Assembly (NCBI RefSeq): GCF_030010555.1
Contig: NZ_JASCQP010000021.1
Span: forward strand, 179,956 to 243,955
Length of the DNA stretch: 64,000 bases
Origin: Halomonas rhizosphaerae
GTDB lineage: Bacteria > Pseudomonadota > Gammaproteobacteria > Pseudomonadales > Halomonadaceae
Reading direction: 5' to 3'
Part shown: one piece after another, positions 55,833 to 64,000 of the stretch
Layout: every line of letters begins with the position of its first letter
Position numbering within the stretch: the first letter of the stretch is position 1
The notes under the pieces: model-generated
Seen by the model: the letters and a program-made list of their open reading frames with translations, nothing else
The model's database searches: none
Told to the model about the DNA's origin: nothing
Translations under genes and position numbers: made by a program

Positions 55833-56702
55833 TCAGTACTCCTCGATGTCGGCGCGCAGCGGCTTCTGCAACGGGCCGAGCGTGTCGAGGAAGGGGGTCG
55901 AGCCGCTTTCGCTACGATAAAGCGAGAAGTCGACGGACCGCTCGCGAAAGCTCTTGAGCGGCTGGCCGAGGCCGCGCAGGCCGGTCTCGCGCTCGCGGCG
56001 CACGCGGTTCAGGTCGACCTCGATGGGCATGACCTCCTCGCCGGTGCCGGCCTGATGGATGACATCACCGGAGGGGCCGACCACGATGGAGCGGCCGTTG
56101 CCGATGGCGCCGGCGCCGTTGATATCGAAGAAGTAGCACTGGTTCACCGCGGCATTGGTGCGGGCAATGGACAGCTCGATATCGCGGTCGATGGTGTCGG
56201 TCATGGTCGGGTGAAGGATCACTTCGGCGCCCATGGCGGCCAGGGTACGGGTGGTCTCGGGGAACCACATGTCGTAGCAGATCGAGACACCGAAGCGGGC
56301 GACGTTGGGCACATCGAAGGTGACGAACTCGCTGCCGCTCTCCACGCCTGCCTCATAGGGCCGGAAGGGGAACATCTTGCGGTAGCGCGCCACCACCTGG
56401 CCGTGGGGGTTGATCACCGAGAGGGTGTTGAAGACACCGTCGTCGGTCTGCTCGAACATCGAGCCGGGGATCAGCCAGATACGATGCTGCTCGGCGATCT
56501 GGCAGAACAGGGCTTCGGCGCTGCTGGGCATCGTCTGGGCATGGTGCGGCGAGGCCCCCATGGGCATCAGTTCGCTGAACAGGACCATCTGCACCTGGGG
56601 GAAACGGCTCATCAGCACGTCGATCCGGTGGCGCATGGCCTCGGTGTTGTCTCCATGGTGCAGGGCGTGCATCTGCACCCCGGCAATCGTGAAATAGGAC
56701 AT
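55833..56702 (-). CDS. Nitrilase-superfamily carbon-nitrogen hydrolase
   Basis: 289 residues. The catalytic triad is Glu 44 (FSEL), Lys 109 (YRKMFPF), Cys 142 (SICYDMWFPE). It cleaves an amide or carbamoyl bond; N-carbamoylputrescine amidase-like activity is one option. First gene of the nitrilase/ATP-grasp/C45/decarboxylase block, 187 bp from doeX. Confidence 0.85.
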   Translation of the reverse strand: MSYFTIAGVQMHALHHGDNTEAMRHRIDVLMSRFPQVQMVLFSELMPMGASPHHAQTMPSSAEALFCQIAEQHRIWLIPGSMFEQTDDGVFNTLSVINPHGQVVARYRKMFPFRPYEAGVESGSEFVTFDVPNVARFGVSICYDMWFPETTRTLAAMGAEVILHPTMTDTIDRDIELSIARTNAAVNQCYFFDINGAGAIGNGRSIVVGPSGDVIHQAGTGEEVMPIEVDLNRVRRERETGLRGLGQPLKSFRERSVDFSLYRSESGSTPFLDTLGPLQKPLRADIEEY

Positions 56703-56889
56703 CTTGGTCTCTCTGCGTCAGGCGATCTCGGAAACTTCCAGGGCGCTGTCGAACACGGACCGGCACCATCGGGAGCATGCCGGCGGGATCGCCCGGCAGG
56801 GTGAACCTCGGCTCACCCACCTGTCACCAACTTATGCCACAAGGGCCGCGGTGACATCAACGCTGAACTTTCGCTCGACCGGAAAGACG

Positions 56890-57363
56890 TCAGGCCAGTT
56901 CGTCGGGCGAGAAGCCCGGGGCGGGACGTTTCACCGTCTTGGTGACGATATAGGTGAAGTAGCGTTCGATGCCGGCCTCCCCGGTCAGCCAGGCATCCAT
57001 CAGCCGCTGGTAGGCATCGATGGAGTCGGTCTCGAACTTGATCAGGTAATCGACGCCTCCGCCCACGGCCACGCACTCGGTGACCTCGGGCGTGGCGTGG
57101 ACCAGCGCCTCGAAGCGAGAGAAGCTATCGGCGTTATGGGCCTTGAGCTCGACCTGCACCCATACCGGCGTGCGCTTGATCAGCGCCGCGGCATTGATGC
57201 GGGCACTGTAGCCCTCGATGATGCCGGCCTTCTCGAGTCGGCGAACTCGCTCCCAGCAGGGGCTGACCGAGAGGTTGATCGCCTCGGCCAGCTTCGACTT
57301 GGTAATACGTCCGTCCCGGGAGAGGATCTCGAGGATCTTCAGGTCATAGCGGTCCAGTTTCAT
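56890..57363 (-). CDS. doeX: Lrp/AsnC-family regulator DoeX
   Basis: 157 residues. N-terminal HTH (about 5-60, ILSRDGRITKSKLAEAINLS then CWERVRRLEKAGII) and a C-terminal RAM domain. In Halomonas DoeX binds near the doe genes. The ATG at 57363 gives a 16-bp gap to doeB. Confidence 0.92.
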   Translation of the reverse strand: MKLDRYDLKILEILSRDGRITKSKLAEAINLSVSPCWERVRRLEKAGIIEGYSARINAAALIKRTPVWVQVELKAHNADSFSRFEALVHATPEVTECVAVGGGVDYLIKFETDSIDAYQRLMDAWLTGEAGIERYFTYIVTKTVKRPAPGFSPDELA

Positions 57364-57379
57364 CGTGATGCCGGCCGCC

Positions 57380-58393
57380 TCATCCCAGGGAGTCGACGAC
57401 ATCGGCGATCACCGCGATGGTGTCGCCCATGTTGACCAGCGCCGGATGGCGCCGTGCCGCCAGCACCCCGCTGCGCCCGGCGTGGTACGCCACCGGGGGA
57501 GTGCCGCTGCGGGTCATGTCGTAGACCCGGGCCACCACTTCGCCCTTCTCGACCCGCTCGCCCAGCGCGAAGGCCAGCTCCAGCACGCCGGCGTGCTCGC
57601 TCTGCACGTAGCAGCTGGCATCGGGCATGTCGAGATAGACCTGGGGCGCGTCGGGCATCTCCACCTCGCCGGCCATCAGGCCGTAGTGGATCAGGAAGTT
57701 GCGCACGCCACGCTCGGTGATCGCCATGCTCTCCGGCGTGGAGGTGCCGCCGCCGCCGAGCTCGGTGGCCACGAAGACCTTGCCCTGGCTCTCCACCGCG
57801 GTGTCGAACAGCGCCGCGGCATCGAGCTCGAACATCATCATGGCGTAGGGGGCGCCGAAGGCCTTGGCGCCTTCCAGGGCCTGGCGCTGCTGCTCGGCAT
57901 CCTCCAGCACGTGCGAGGCGCCGAAGGGGATGATGTCCAGGGTGCGCCCACCGGAGTGCAGGTCGAGCACCACGTCGCACATCGGCACCATCACCCGGGT
58001 GAAGTAGTCGGCGATCTTCTCGGTCACGCTTCCATCCGGATCGCCGGGGAAGCTGCGGTTGAGGTTGCCGCCATCGAGGCCCGAGGTGCGCTTGCCGGCC
58101 ATCACCGCCGGCTGGTTCATGCAGGGCACGATGATCACCCGGCCGCTGACCTCCTCGGCCTTGAGTGAACTCGACAGCTTGAGCAGCGAGGTGATGCCCT
58201 CGTACTCGTCGCCGTGGTTGCCGCCGGTCAGCAGCGCCGTGGGCCCCTCACCGTTCTTGATCACGGTGACGGGGATCATCACCGCCCCCCAGGCGGAGTC
58301 GTCCACCGAGATCGGCAGCTTGAGGAAGCCGTGCTGGACGCCGTCGGCTTCGAAGTCGACGGTGGCGCTGATCGGGCTGGGACGCTTGGTCAT
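57380..58393 (-). CDS. doeB: N-alpha-acetyl-L-2,4-diaminobutyrate deacetylase DoeB
   Basis: 337 residues. Zn-dependent AstE/AspA family: GGNHGDEYEG supplies His and Glu, and LDLHSGGRT the second His. It removes acetyl from N-acetyl-DABA. ATG 58393 follows AAGGAG; earlier frame from 58441 is not conserved-looking. Confidence 0.94.
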   Translation of the reverse strand: MTKRPSPISATVDFEADGVQHGFLKLPISVDDSAWGAVMIPVTVIKNGEGPTALLTGGNHGDEYEGITSLLKLSSSLKAEEVSGRVIIVPCMNQPAVMAGKRTSGLDGGNLNRSFPGDPDGSVTEKIADYFTRVMVPMCDVVLDLHSGGRTLDIIPFGASHVLEDAEQQRQALEGAKAFGAPYAMMMFELDAAALFDTAVESQGKVFVATELGGGGTSTPESMAITERGVRNFLIHYGLMAGEVEMPDAPQVYLDMPDASCYVQSEHAGVLELAFALGERVEKGEVVARVYDMTRSGTPPVAYHAGRSGVLAARRHPALVNMGDTIAVIADVVDSLG

Positions 58394-58541
58394 GGTATGA
58401 AACTCCTTGTTCTCGTGTGGCATGGGCATCATGGCTTCCACGCCACTCGGGGCTGATCTGGCGGCAGATTCTTAATTCCCTCTACGATCTGCCCCCAGCG
58501 CCCCTCGTTACTTGTTGAAGCAGGCCAACCTTGCTGAAAGT

Positions 58542-59741
58542 TCAGCGCACGAAGAGCTGGCGCGGGAAGTCGGCCAGGGTCTCGCAGCCGGTCTCGGTGA
58601 TCAGGATGCTCTCGGTGATCTCCAGCCCCCAGTCGTCCTCCCACAGGCCGGGCATGAAGTGGAAGGTCATGCCGGGCTGCAGGATGGTGTCGTCCGAGGG
58701 GCGCAGGCTCATGGTTCGCTCGCCCCAGTCCGGGGGATAGCTGATGCCGATGGGGTAGCCGCAGCGCGCGCCGCCGCGGTCGAAGCCGTACTTGTCCATG
58801 GCCGCGCCCAGCGCCATGGCGATGTCCGCGGTGCGGTTGCCGGGCTTGGCCACCGCCAGGCCATTCTCGATGCCCTCGAGCAGCGCCGATTCGGCGCGCA
58901 CGAACTCCTGGGGCGGCCTGCCCAGGAAGACCGTCCGCGACATCGGCGCATGGTAGCGCTTGAAGACTCCGGCGATCTCGAAGAAGGTGCCCTCCCCCTC
59001 GCGGAACGGCGTGTCGTCCCAGGTCAGGTGGGGGGCGGCGGCATCACTGCCGGTGGGCAGCATGGGCACGATGGCGGGATAGTCGCCACCGTAGATCTTG
59101 CCCTGCGCGTCCCGCCAGCCCTCAATGCCGACGCGGTAGATCTCCGAGACCAGCTTGCTCTTGGGCAGGCCCGGTTCGATCACCTCGAGGATCCGCGTGT
59201 GCATGCCCTCGACGATCTTCGCCGCCACGCGCATGTACTCGATCTCCTGGGGGGACTTGACCGCGCGACACCAGTTGACCAGGGCGTTGGCATCCATGAA
59301 GCGCGCATGGGGCAACTCGCGCAGCAGGCACTGGTAGGCCTTGGCCGAGAAGTAGTAGTTGTCCATCTCCATGCCCACCACGCCCTCGTGCCAGCCGCGG
59401 TCGGGCAGGATGGTCTGGGCGAGGTAGTCCATGGGATGCATGTCCGGATTCTGCACGTAGTAATCCGGGTAGTAGGTGATGTTGTCCGGATCGATCCAGC
59501 AGGTCCGCAGGGCGCCGTTGGCGTCCATGCGTCGGCCGTACCACACCGGTTCACCCTCCAGGCCCACGAGCACGCATTGGTGTACGTAGAAGGACCAGCC
59601 GTCGTAGCCGGTCAACCAGGCCATGTTGGAGGGGTCGCTGACGATCAGCACGTCGATACCACGGCTGGCCATCTCGGCACGCACCTTCCACAGGCGGGTC
59701 GCATATTCCTCACGAGTGAAGGGCAGGGAAACCTGGATCAT
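58542..59741 (-). CDS. doeA: Ectoine hydrolase DoeA (EutD)
   Basis: 399 residues, M24/creatinase-like fold with an N-terminal creatinase domain (about 1-160) and pita-bread domain (about 170-390). MIQVSLPFTREEYATRLWKV at the start and FHFMPGLWEDDWGLEITESI near the end are typical of ectoine hydrolases. It opens the ectoine ring. Start 59741; ATG 59756 is an alternative. It is followed by doeB after 148 bp. Confidence 0.94.
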   Translation of the reverse strand: MIQVSLPFTREEYATRLWKVRAEMASRGIDVLIVSDPSNMAWLTGYDGWSFYVHQCVLVGLEGEPVWYGRRMDANGALRTCWIDPDNITYYPDYYVQNPDMHPMDYLAQTILPDRGWHEGVVGMEMDNYYFSAKAYQCLLRELPHARFMDANALVNWCRAVKSPQEIEYMRVAAKIVEGMHTRILEVIEPGLPKSKLVSEIYRVGIEGWRDAQGKIYGGDYPAIVPMLPTGSDAAAPHLTWDDTPFREGEGTFFEIAGVFKRYHAPMSRTVFLGRPPQEFVRAESALLEGIENGLAVAKPGNRTADIAMALGAAMDKYGFDRGGARCGYPIGISYPPDWGERTMSLRPSDDTILQPGMTFHFMPGLWEDDWGLEITESILITETGCETLADFPRQLFVR

Positions 59742-60013
59742 GAAGCCACTCGCCATCGCATCATCAAGAAAATCGGCCCTCTCTGCTGCGAGAAGGCCGG
59801 GCCGGGGGGCCGCATCACCATCGCAGCACCGGGGCCGCCGCATGGGCGCCGCGGGCATTCCGGCGGTCGCTCGGTTCCCCTGGATGGAGGTTACTGCCAA
59901 CCCATGGTGGGCGGTCAAGCATTTCCTGGCGACCCGCCACGGAGGCCGCATGACGCTTGTCCGGACAGGGCCGCACTCCCATGATGGACCTGAGTGCAGA
60001 GAGAGGAGACAAC

Positions 60014-60949
60014 ATGAAGGTTCTCGTACATATCGACGACGCCGAGCAGTGGCGGGATGCCCTGGCCAGGCGCCTGCCGCAGGCCGAGGTGTTCACCAGC
60101 AGCGCCCCGGCCGAGAAGCGGCGTGAGGCGGACTACCTGGCAGCGTGGAAACCCTCCGCCGAGCTGCTCGGCGAGCCCGAGCGGCTCAAGGGCATCGTCA
60201 ACCTCGGCGCCGGGGTCGACGCCCTGCTGGGCAATCCGGGGCTTCCCGAGGGCGTGCCCATCGTCAAGCTGCGCGACGCCGGCATGGCCGAGCTGATCGG
60301 TGACTACGTGCGCTACGGCATCCTGCACTTCCAGCGTGACTTCGACCGCTACCGCCGCCAGCAGGCGCGCCGCGACTGGCGCGAGCATGCGGTGGTCGAC
60401 AAGGCCGACTGGCCGGTGGGCGTGCTGGGCCTCGGTGCCATCGGGGCGAAGGTCGCCGCCATGGTGGCCGCCGACGGCTTCCCGGTGCATGGCTGGAGCC
60501 GCTCGCCCAGGTCGCTCGACGGCATCACCTGTCACCATGGCGACGCGGGACTCGATGAGCTGCTCGGCCAGGTCAGAAGCCTGGTGCTGCTGCTGCCGGA
60601 CACCCCCGCGACGCGCCATGTCATCGACGCGGCCGCCCTGGCGAGGCTCCCCGAGGGCGCCAGCCTGATCAATCCGGGGCGCGGGTCGCTGATCGACGAG
60701 GCCGCCCTGCTCGATGCCCTGGGCGAGGGGGAGACGGAGGGCCGGCTGCGCGGGGCTCTGCTCGACGCCTTCCCCGAGGAGCCGTTGCCCGGCGCAAGCC
60801 CGCTCTGGTCGCATCCGCGGGTCTGGGTCACCCCCCACATGGCCGGCCCGACCCCATTGGGCGAGGCGCTGGACCAGGTGGCCGAGGCCCTTCTCGCCTT
60901 CGAGGCGGGGGAAGCCCTCGACACCGTCGACCCCGAGGCCGGTTATTGA
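60014..60949 (+). CDS. ghrA: Glyoxylate/hydroxypyruvate reductase A-like 2-hydroxyacid dehydrogenase
   Basis: 311 residues. NAD(P) motif VGVLGLGAIGAKVAAMVAAD (about 135-154), the Arg of NPGRGSLID, a Glu in FPEEPLP and the catalytic His of TPHMAG. C-terminal VDPEAGY is typical of GhrA. It lies divergent from doeA with a GGAG at spacing 7. Confidence 0.85.
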   Translation: MKVLVHIDDAEQWRDALARRLPQAEVFTSSAPAEKRREADYLAAWKPSAELLGEPERLKGIVNLGAGVDALLGNPGLPEGVPIVKLRDAGMAELIGDYVRYGILHFQRDFDRYRRQQARRDWREHAVVDKADWPVGVLGLGAIGAKVAAMVAADGFPVHGWSRSPRSLDGITCHHGDAGLDELLGQVRSLVLLLPDTPATRHVIDAAALARLPEGASLINPGRGSLIDEAALLDALGEGETEGRLRGALLDAFPEEPLPGASPLWSHPRVWVTPHMAGPTPLGEALDQVAEALLAFEAGEALDTVDPEAGY

Positions 60950-61028
60950 ACCGTCCCCCTACAACACGCATCAAGAAGGCCTTACGCTGGTCAGAGAAGA
61001 CACCCAACGACCTCGAAGGAGGTGCGTG

Positions 61029-61595
61029 ATGACCATGAAGGTGAACTACGGCTCCCACGACGCGCTGCTCGTCGTGGACATGCAGAACGATTTCTGCGAG
61101 GGCGGTGCACTGGCCGTCGAGGGCGGCGCGGCTCTGGTTCCCGGCATCAACGCCGAGATCGAGGCGGCCCAAGCGGCCGGCGCCCTGGTGGTCGCCTCCC
61201 GGGACTGGCACCCCGTCGACCACGTGAGCTTCTCGCATCGCGGTGGCCCCTGGCCGGTGCACTGCGTGCAGGACACCGAGGGCGCCGCCTTCCACCCCGA
61301 CCTGGCCCTTCCCGATGACGCCATCCGCGTCAGCAAGGCCACCGCCTTCGATGCCGACGCCTATTCCGCCTTCGACGGCACCGGACTCGGCGGCTACCTC
61401 AAGGAGAAGGGGATCGCGCGGGTGATCGTCTGCGGCCTGGCGCTGGATGTCTGTGTCCATGCCACGGTACTGGCAGCCAGTCGGGAAGGCTTTACCACCC
61501 TATTGCTGGAGGAGCTATCCGCCGCGGTCGACCCCGATGCCATCGAGGCGTGCCACCGTGACTTCGAGGAAGCCGGTATCGAGGTGCGCGCATGA
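61029..61595 (+). CDS. pncA: Nicotinamidase PncA
   Basis: 188 residues. Triad Asp 18, Lys 103, Cys 142 (VCVHAT); metal ligands DWHPVDH (D59, H61, H65). It deamidates nicotinamide to nicotinate for the next gene. ATG 61029 follows GGAGGTGCGTG. Overlaps pncB by ATGA. Confidence 0.94.
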   Translation: MTMKVNYGSHDALLVVDMQNDFCEGGALAVEGGAALVPGINAEIEAAQAAGALVVASRDWHPVDHVSFSHRGGPWPVHCVQDTEGAAFHPDLALPDDAIRVSKATAFDADAYSAFDGTGLGGYLKEKGIARVIVCGLALDVCVHATVLAASREGFTTLLLEELSAAVDPDAIEACHRDFEEAGIEVRA

Positions 61596-62938
61596 GCGAG
61601 CCGATTCCCCTGCAGGTCGAGGAGGGCGAGCTGGCCCTGCTCACCGACCTCTACCAGCTGACCATGACCCAGGCCTACTGGAAAGAATCGATGCAGGAGC
61701 GGGCCACCTTCAGCCTCTTCTTCCGCAAGATGCCCCCGGCCCGCCGCTTCATGCTGGCCTGCGGGCAGCAGCATGCCGCGGCGCTGCTCAGCCGGCTGCG
61801 CTTCGGCGACACGGCCCTCGAGCGCCTCGCCGGCACCGGCCTGTTCGACCCGGGCTTCCTCGACTGGCTGGGCGACTGGCGCTTCGAGGGCGACATCTGG
61901 ACCCTTCCCGAGGGCACGCCGGTGTTTGCCAACGAGCCGCTGCTGGAAGTGGACGCGCCCATCGCCCAGGCCCAGCTGCTCGAGAGCCTGGTGATGAACC
62001 TGGTGCAGCTGGAAACGGTGCTCGCCTCCAAGGCGGTGCGCATCGTGATGGCCGCCCGGGGCCGCCCGGTGGTGGATTTCGGGATGCGCCGCATGCACGG
62101 CGTGGACGCCGCGGTGCGGGGGGTCCGGGCCTACCGCAGCGCGGGGCTGGCCGGGACCAGCAACGTGCTCGGCGGCCTGCGCCACGACCTGGCGATCAAT
62201 GGCACCATGGCCCACAGCTATATCCTGGCCCACGACAACGAGCAGGAAGCCTTCCGTGCCTTCGCCCGCCACTATCCCGGCACCACCCTGCTGGTGGACA
62301 CCCATGACACCCTGGAAGGGGTGCGCAAGGTGATCGAGATCATGCGCGAGGAGCCCGAGGTCGGCGTCAAGGCCATCCGACTCGACTCCGGCGACCTGGG
62401 CGAACTGGCGAAGGGCGCACGCGCGCTGCTCGACGAGGCCGGACACGAGGAGATCACCATCGTCGCCAGCAGCGGCCTCGACGAGTACCAGATCGCGGCG
62501 CTGCTCGAGGACGGCGCCCCCATCGATGCCTTCGGCGTCGGCACCCAGATGGGCGTCTCGGCGGATGCCCCGGTGATCGACCTCTCCTACAAGCTGGTGG
62601 AGTACGCCGGCACCCCGCGGGTCAAGCACTCGCCGGGCAAGATCAACCTGCCCTGCCGCAAGCAGCTCTATCGCCGTCGGGACGATCGAGGCCGCTACGT
62701 CGGCGACGTCATCGCCCTGCGTGACGAGACCATCGATGCCGGAGAGCCGCTGCTGCGCCCGCTGGTCCGGGCGGGTCGGCTGGATGATGGCGAGATGGCC
62801 AGAGCCGATGAGGCACGCGAGCGGGTCACGGCCGCCCTCGAGCGCTTCCCCGAGGACGTCAGGCGGCTCGCGGAGGGCGAGAGCGACTACCCGGTCACGC
62901 TCAGCCCGGCACTCGAGCAGCTGCAGTCGAAGGCCTGA
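61592..62938 (+). CDS. pncB: Nicotinate phosphoribosyltransferase
   Basis: 448 residues. LLTDLYQLTMTQAYWKESM near the start, DFGMRRMHGVDAA and IRLDSGDLGELAK are the NAPRTase signatures. With PncA it makes NaMN for NAD salvage. Confidence 0.93.
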   Translation: MSEPIPLQVEEGELALLTDLYQLTMTQAYWKESMQERATFSLFFRKMPPARRFMLACGQQHAAALLSRLRFGDTALERLAGTGLFDPGFLDWLGDWRFEGDIWTLPEGTPVFANEPLLEVDAPIAQAQLLESLVMNLVQLETVLASKAVRIVMAARGRPVVDFGMRRMHGVDAAVRGVRAYRSAGLAGTSNVLGGLRHDLAINGTMAHSYILAHDNEQEAFRAFARHYPGTTLLVDTHDTLEGVRKVIEIMREEPEVGVKAIRLDSGDLGELAKGARALLDEAGHEEITIVASSGLDEYQIAALLEDGAPIDAFGVGTQMGVSADAPVIDLSYKLVEYAGTPRVKHSPGKINLPCRKQLYRRRDDRGRYVGDVIALRDETIDAGEPLLRPLVRAGRLDDGEMARADEARERVTAALERFPEDVRRLAEGESDYPVTLSPALEQLQSKA

Positions 62939-62976
62939 CGCTCCACCTTGCGGGGGCGGGCAACGCGGGAATGCGA

Positions 62977-63006
62977 GAGGGGCACATCGCCAGCGATGTG
63001 CCCCTC
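62977..63006. terminator. Perfect 14-bp hairpin between convergent pncB and yghU
   Basis: GAGGGGCACATCGC pairs with GCGATGTGCCCCTC (2-base formal loop; in practice about 6). Only two T follow on the plus strand, so it is likely an imperfect or bidirectional terminator. Confidence 0.55.
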
Positions 63007-63041
63007 TTGCGTCGTGTCGCCAGGTCTTGCCGGTGGCGCCG

Positions 63042-63905
63042 TCACATCTTGTCCTGGGTCCGGGTCTCGAAGTCGCTGGCCGAGTGGCGCTCGTGCAACT
63101 GCTCGGAGCGCTCCCCCCAGGTACGGTTGACCATGCGTCCGCGCTTGACCGCCGGCCGCTCGGCGATGCGCCTCGCCCAGCGCTGCACGTTGGGGTACTC
63201 GTCGACGGCCAGGAACTCCCCCGCATCATAGAGCAGCCCCTGGACCAGCAAGCCATACCAAGGATAGATGGCCATGTCGGCGATGGTGTAGTCGTTGCCC
63301 GCGATGTAGGCCCGCTCGGCCAGCTGGCGGTCGAGCACGTCGAGCTGCCGCTTGGTCTCCATGGTGTAGCGGTCGATGGGGTACTCGAGCGGTTCCGGCG
63401 CATAGGCGTAGAAGTGGCCGAACCCGCCACCGACGAAGGGGGCCGCCCCCATCTGCCAGAACAGCCAGTTGAGGGTCTCGGTCCGTCCGGCGTGATCCTC
63501 GGGCAGGAAGGCGCCGAACGTCTCGGCCAGGTAGAGCAGGATCGCGCCGGATTCGAACACCCGGATCGGTGGCTCGGTGGTGTGGTCCATCAGCGCCGGG
63601 ATCTTGGAATTGGGGTTGACCGCAACGAAACCGCTGGAGAACTGCTCGCCCTCGCCGATGCGGATCGGCCAGGCGTCGTACTCGGCACCCTCGTGCCCCA
63701 GCGCCAGCAGCTCCTCGAGCATGATGGTCGCCTTCACGCCGTTGGGCGTGGCCAGGGAGTAGAGCTGCAGCGGATGCTGGCCGACGGGCAGTTCCCGGTC
63801 GTGGGTCGGTCCGGCCACGGGGCGGTTGATGCTGGCGAACTGGCCGCCGCTCTCGCGTTCCCATCGCCAGACGCGTGGCGGCTGATAGGCGGTATCGTCA
63901 CTCAT
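63042..63905 (-). CDS. yghU: Glutathione S-transferase family protein YghU
   Basis: 287 residues. Opens with the YghU-type AYQPPRVWRWERESGG; thioredoxin-like half has TPNGVKATIMLEELLALG and FVAVNPNSKIPAL, and FESGAILLYLAE; C-terminal LHERHSASDFETRT is close to E. coli YghU. YghU is a Nu-class transferase with disulfide-bond reductase activity. ATG 63905 follows AGGAG. Confidence 0.92.
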   Translation of the reverse strand: MSDDTAYQPPRVWRWERESGGQFASINRPVAGPTHDRELPVGQHPLQLYSLATPNGVKATIMLEELLALGHEGAEYDAWPIRIGEGEQFSSGFVAVNPNSKIPALMDHTTEPPIRVFESGAILLYLAETFGAFLPEDHAGRTETLNWLFWQMGAAPFVGGGFGHFYAYAPEPLEYPIDRYTMETKRQLDVLDRQLAERAYIAGNDYTIADMAIYPWYGLLVQGLLYDAGEFLAVDEYPNVQRWARRIAERPAVKRGRMVNRTWGERSEQLHERHSASDFETRTQDKM

Positions 63906-64000
63906 GGGCATGCTCCTGTGCCGAAAGGCAATCGGGTGTCCTGACAGGCCCCGGGAGGCACCCGCAGGGCCTCGCCGGGCTTTCCAGCGGCGGGCCGGGC
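63906..64000. other. Window edge after yghU start
   Basis: About 95 bases upstream of yghU, GC-rich, with no gene seen before the edge. Confidence 0.4.

Noticed and set aside
1..64000. tRNA, rRNA, insertion sequences or prophage
   Set aside because: No transposase, integrase, long inverted terminal repeats or cloverleaf-like segment was recognised.

Overview
The window looks like a chromosomal segment of a halophilic gammaproteobacterium, most likely Halomonas or a close relative. The evidence is the high GC content, the complete ectoine-degradation set (doeA, doeB, doeX, doeC, doeD plus eutB/eutC-like genes), the HexR-controlled Entner-Doudoroff cluster, and the surE-truD-ispF-ispD-ftsB housekeeping run. 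I found no rRNA, tRNA, CRISPR array, insertion sequence or prophage.

Layout. 1-4.3 kb: minus-strand surE (cut by the window edge), truD, ispF, ispD and ftsB, chained by short overlaps, then a FemAB-like N-acyltransferase. 4.4-5.8 kb: a coniferyl-aldehyde-type dehydrogenase. 5.9-15 kb: sugar catabolism, with edd-glk-mutarotase-fructokinase on the plus strand facing zwf-pgl-eda on the minus strand and hexR divergent from zwf. HexR-like inverted repeats lie before edd, zwf and hexR. 15-18 kb: a PhnD/PhnC/PhnE-like ABC importer with a double-length permease. 18-25.5 kb: RidA, a DksA-like zinc-finger protein, an MFS carrier, a UspA-SulP pair and a slipin-NfeD pair.

25.7-41.7 kb: an accessory stress-type region around an ECF sigma/anti-sigma pair. 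Seven sites in this region, and none that I found outside it, match TGTAAG(G/C)(A/C)-N14/15-CGAC. They lie before a cytochrome c, a phosphotransferase (followed by ynjBCD), a YiiX-like cysteine peptidase, a glycosyltransferase pair, the sigma factor itself, DoxX, and a large TTL-domain protein. The TTL protein joins a tubulin-tyrosine-ligase-like (TTLL) ATP-grasp to a PqqD-like domain and a HprK-like domain lacking a P-loop. The next gene downstream encodes a small protein with a conserved leader and a Glu/Gly-rich repeat tail. The same leader and a similar tail begin the cytochrome c about 12.6 kb away. I read this as a candidate leader-guided post-translational modification system acting on acidic repeats, possibly undescribed.

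41.7-44.1 kb: TetR with an AhpD-like gene and matching operators, and a periplasmic rhodanese. 44.1-59.7 kb: ectoine/hydroxyectoine catabolism on the minus strand, interrupted by a four-gene block (nitrilase, ATP-grasp, C45 acyltransferase/hydrolase, Orn/Lys/Arg decarboxylase). A 14-copy heptanucleotide repeat lies between eutB and eutC. 60-64 kb: a GhrA-like reductase, pncA-pncB for NAD salvage, and a YghU glutathione transferase.
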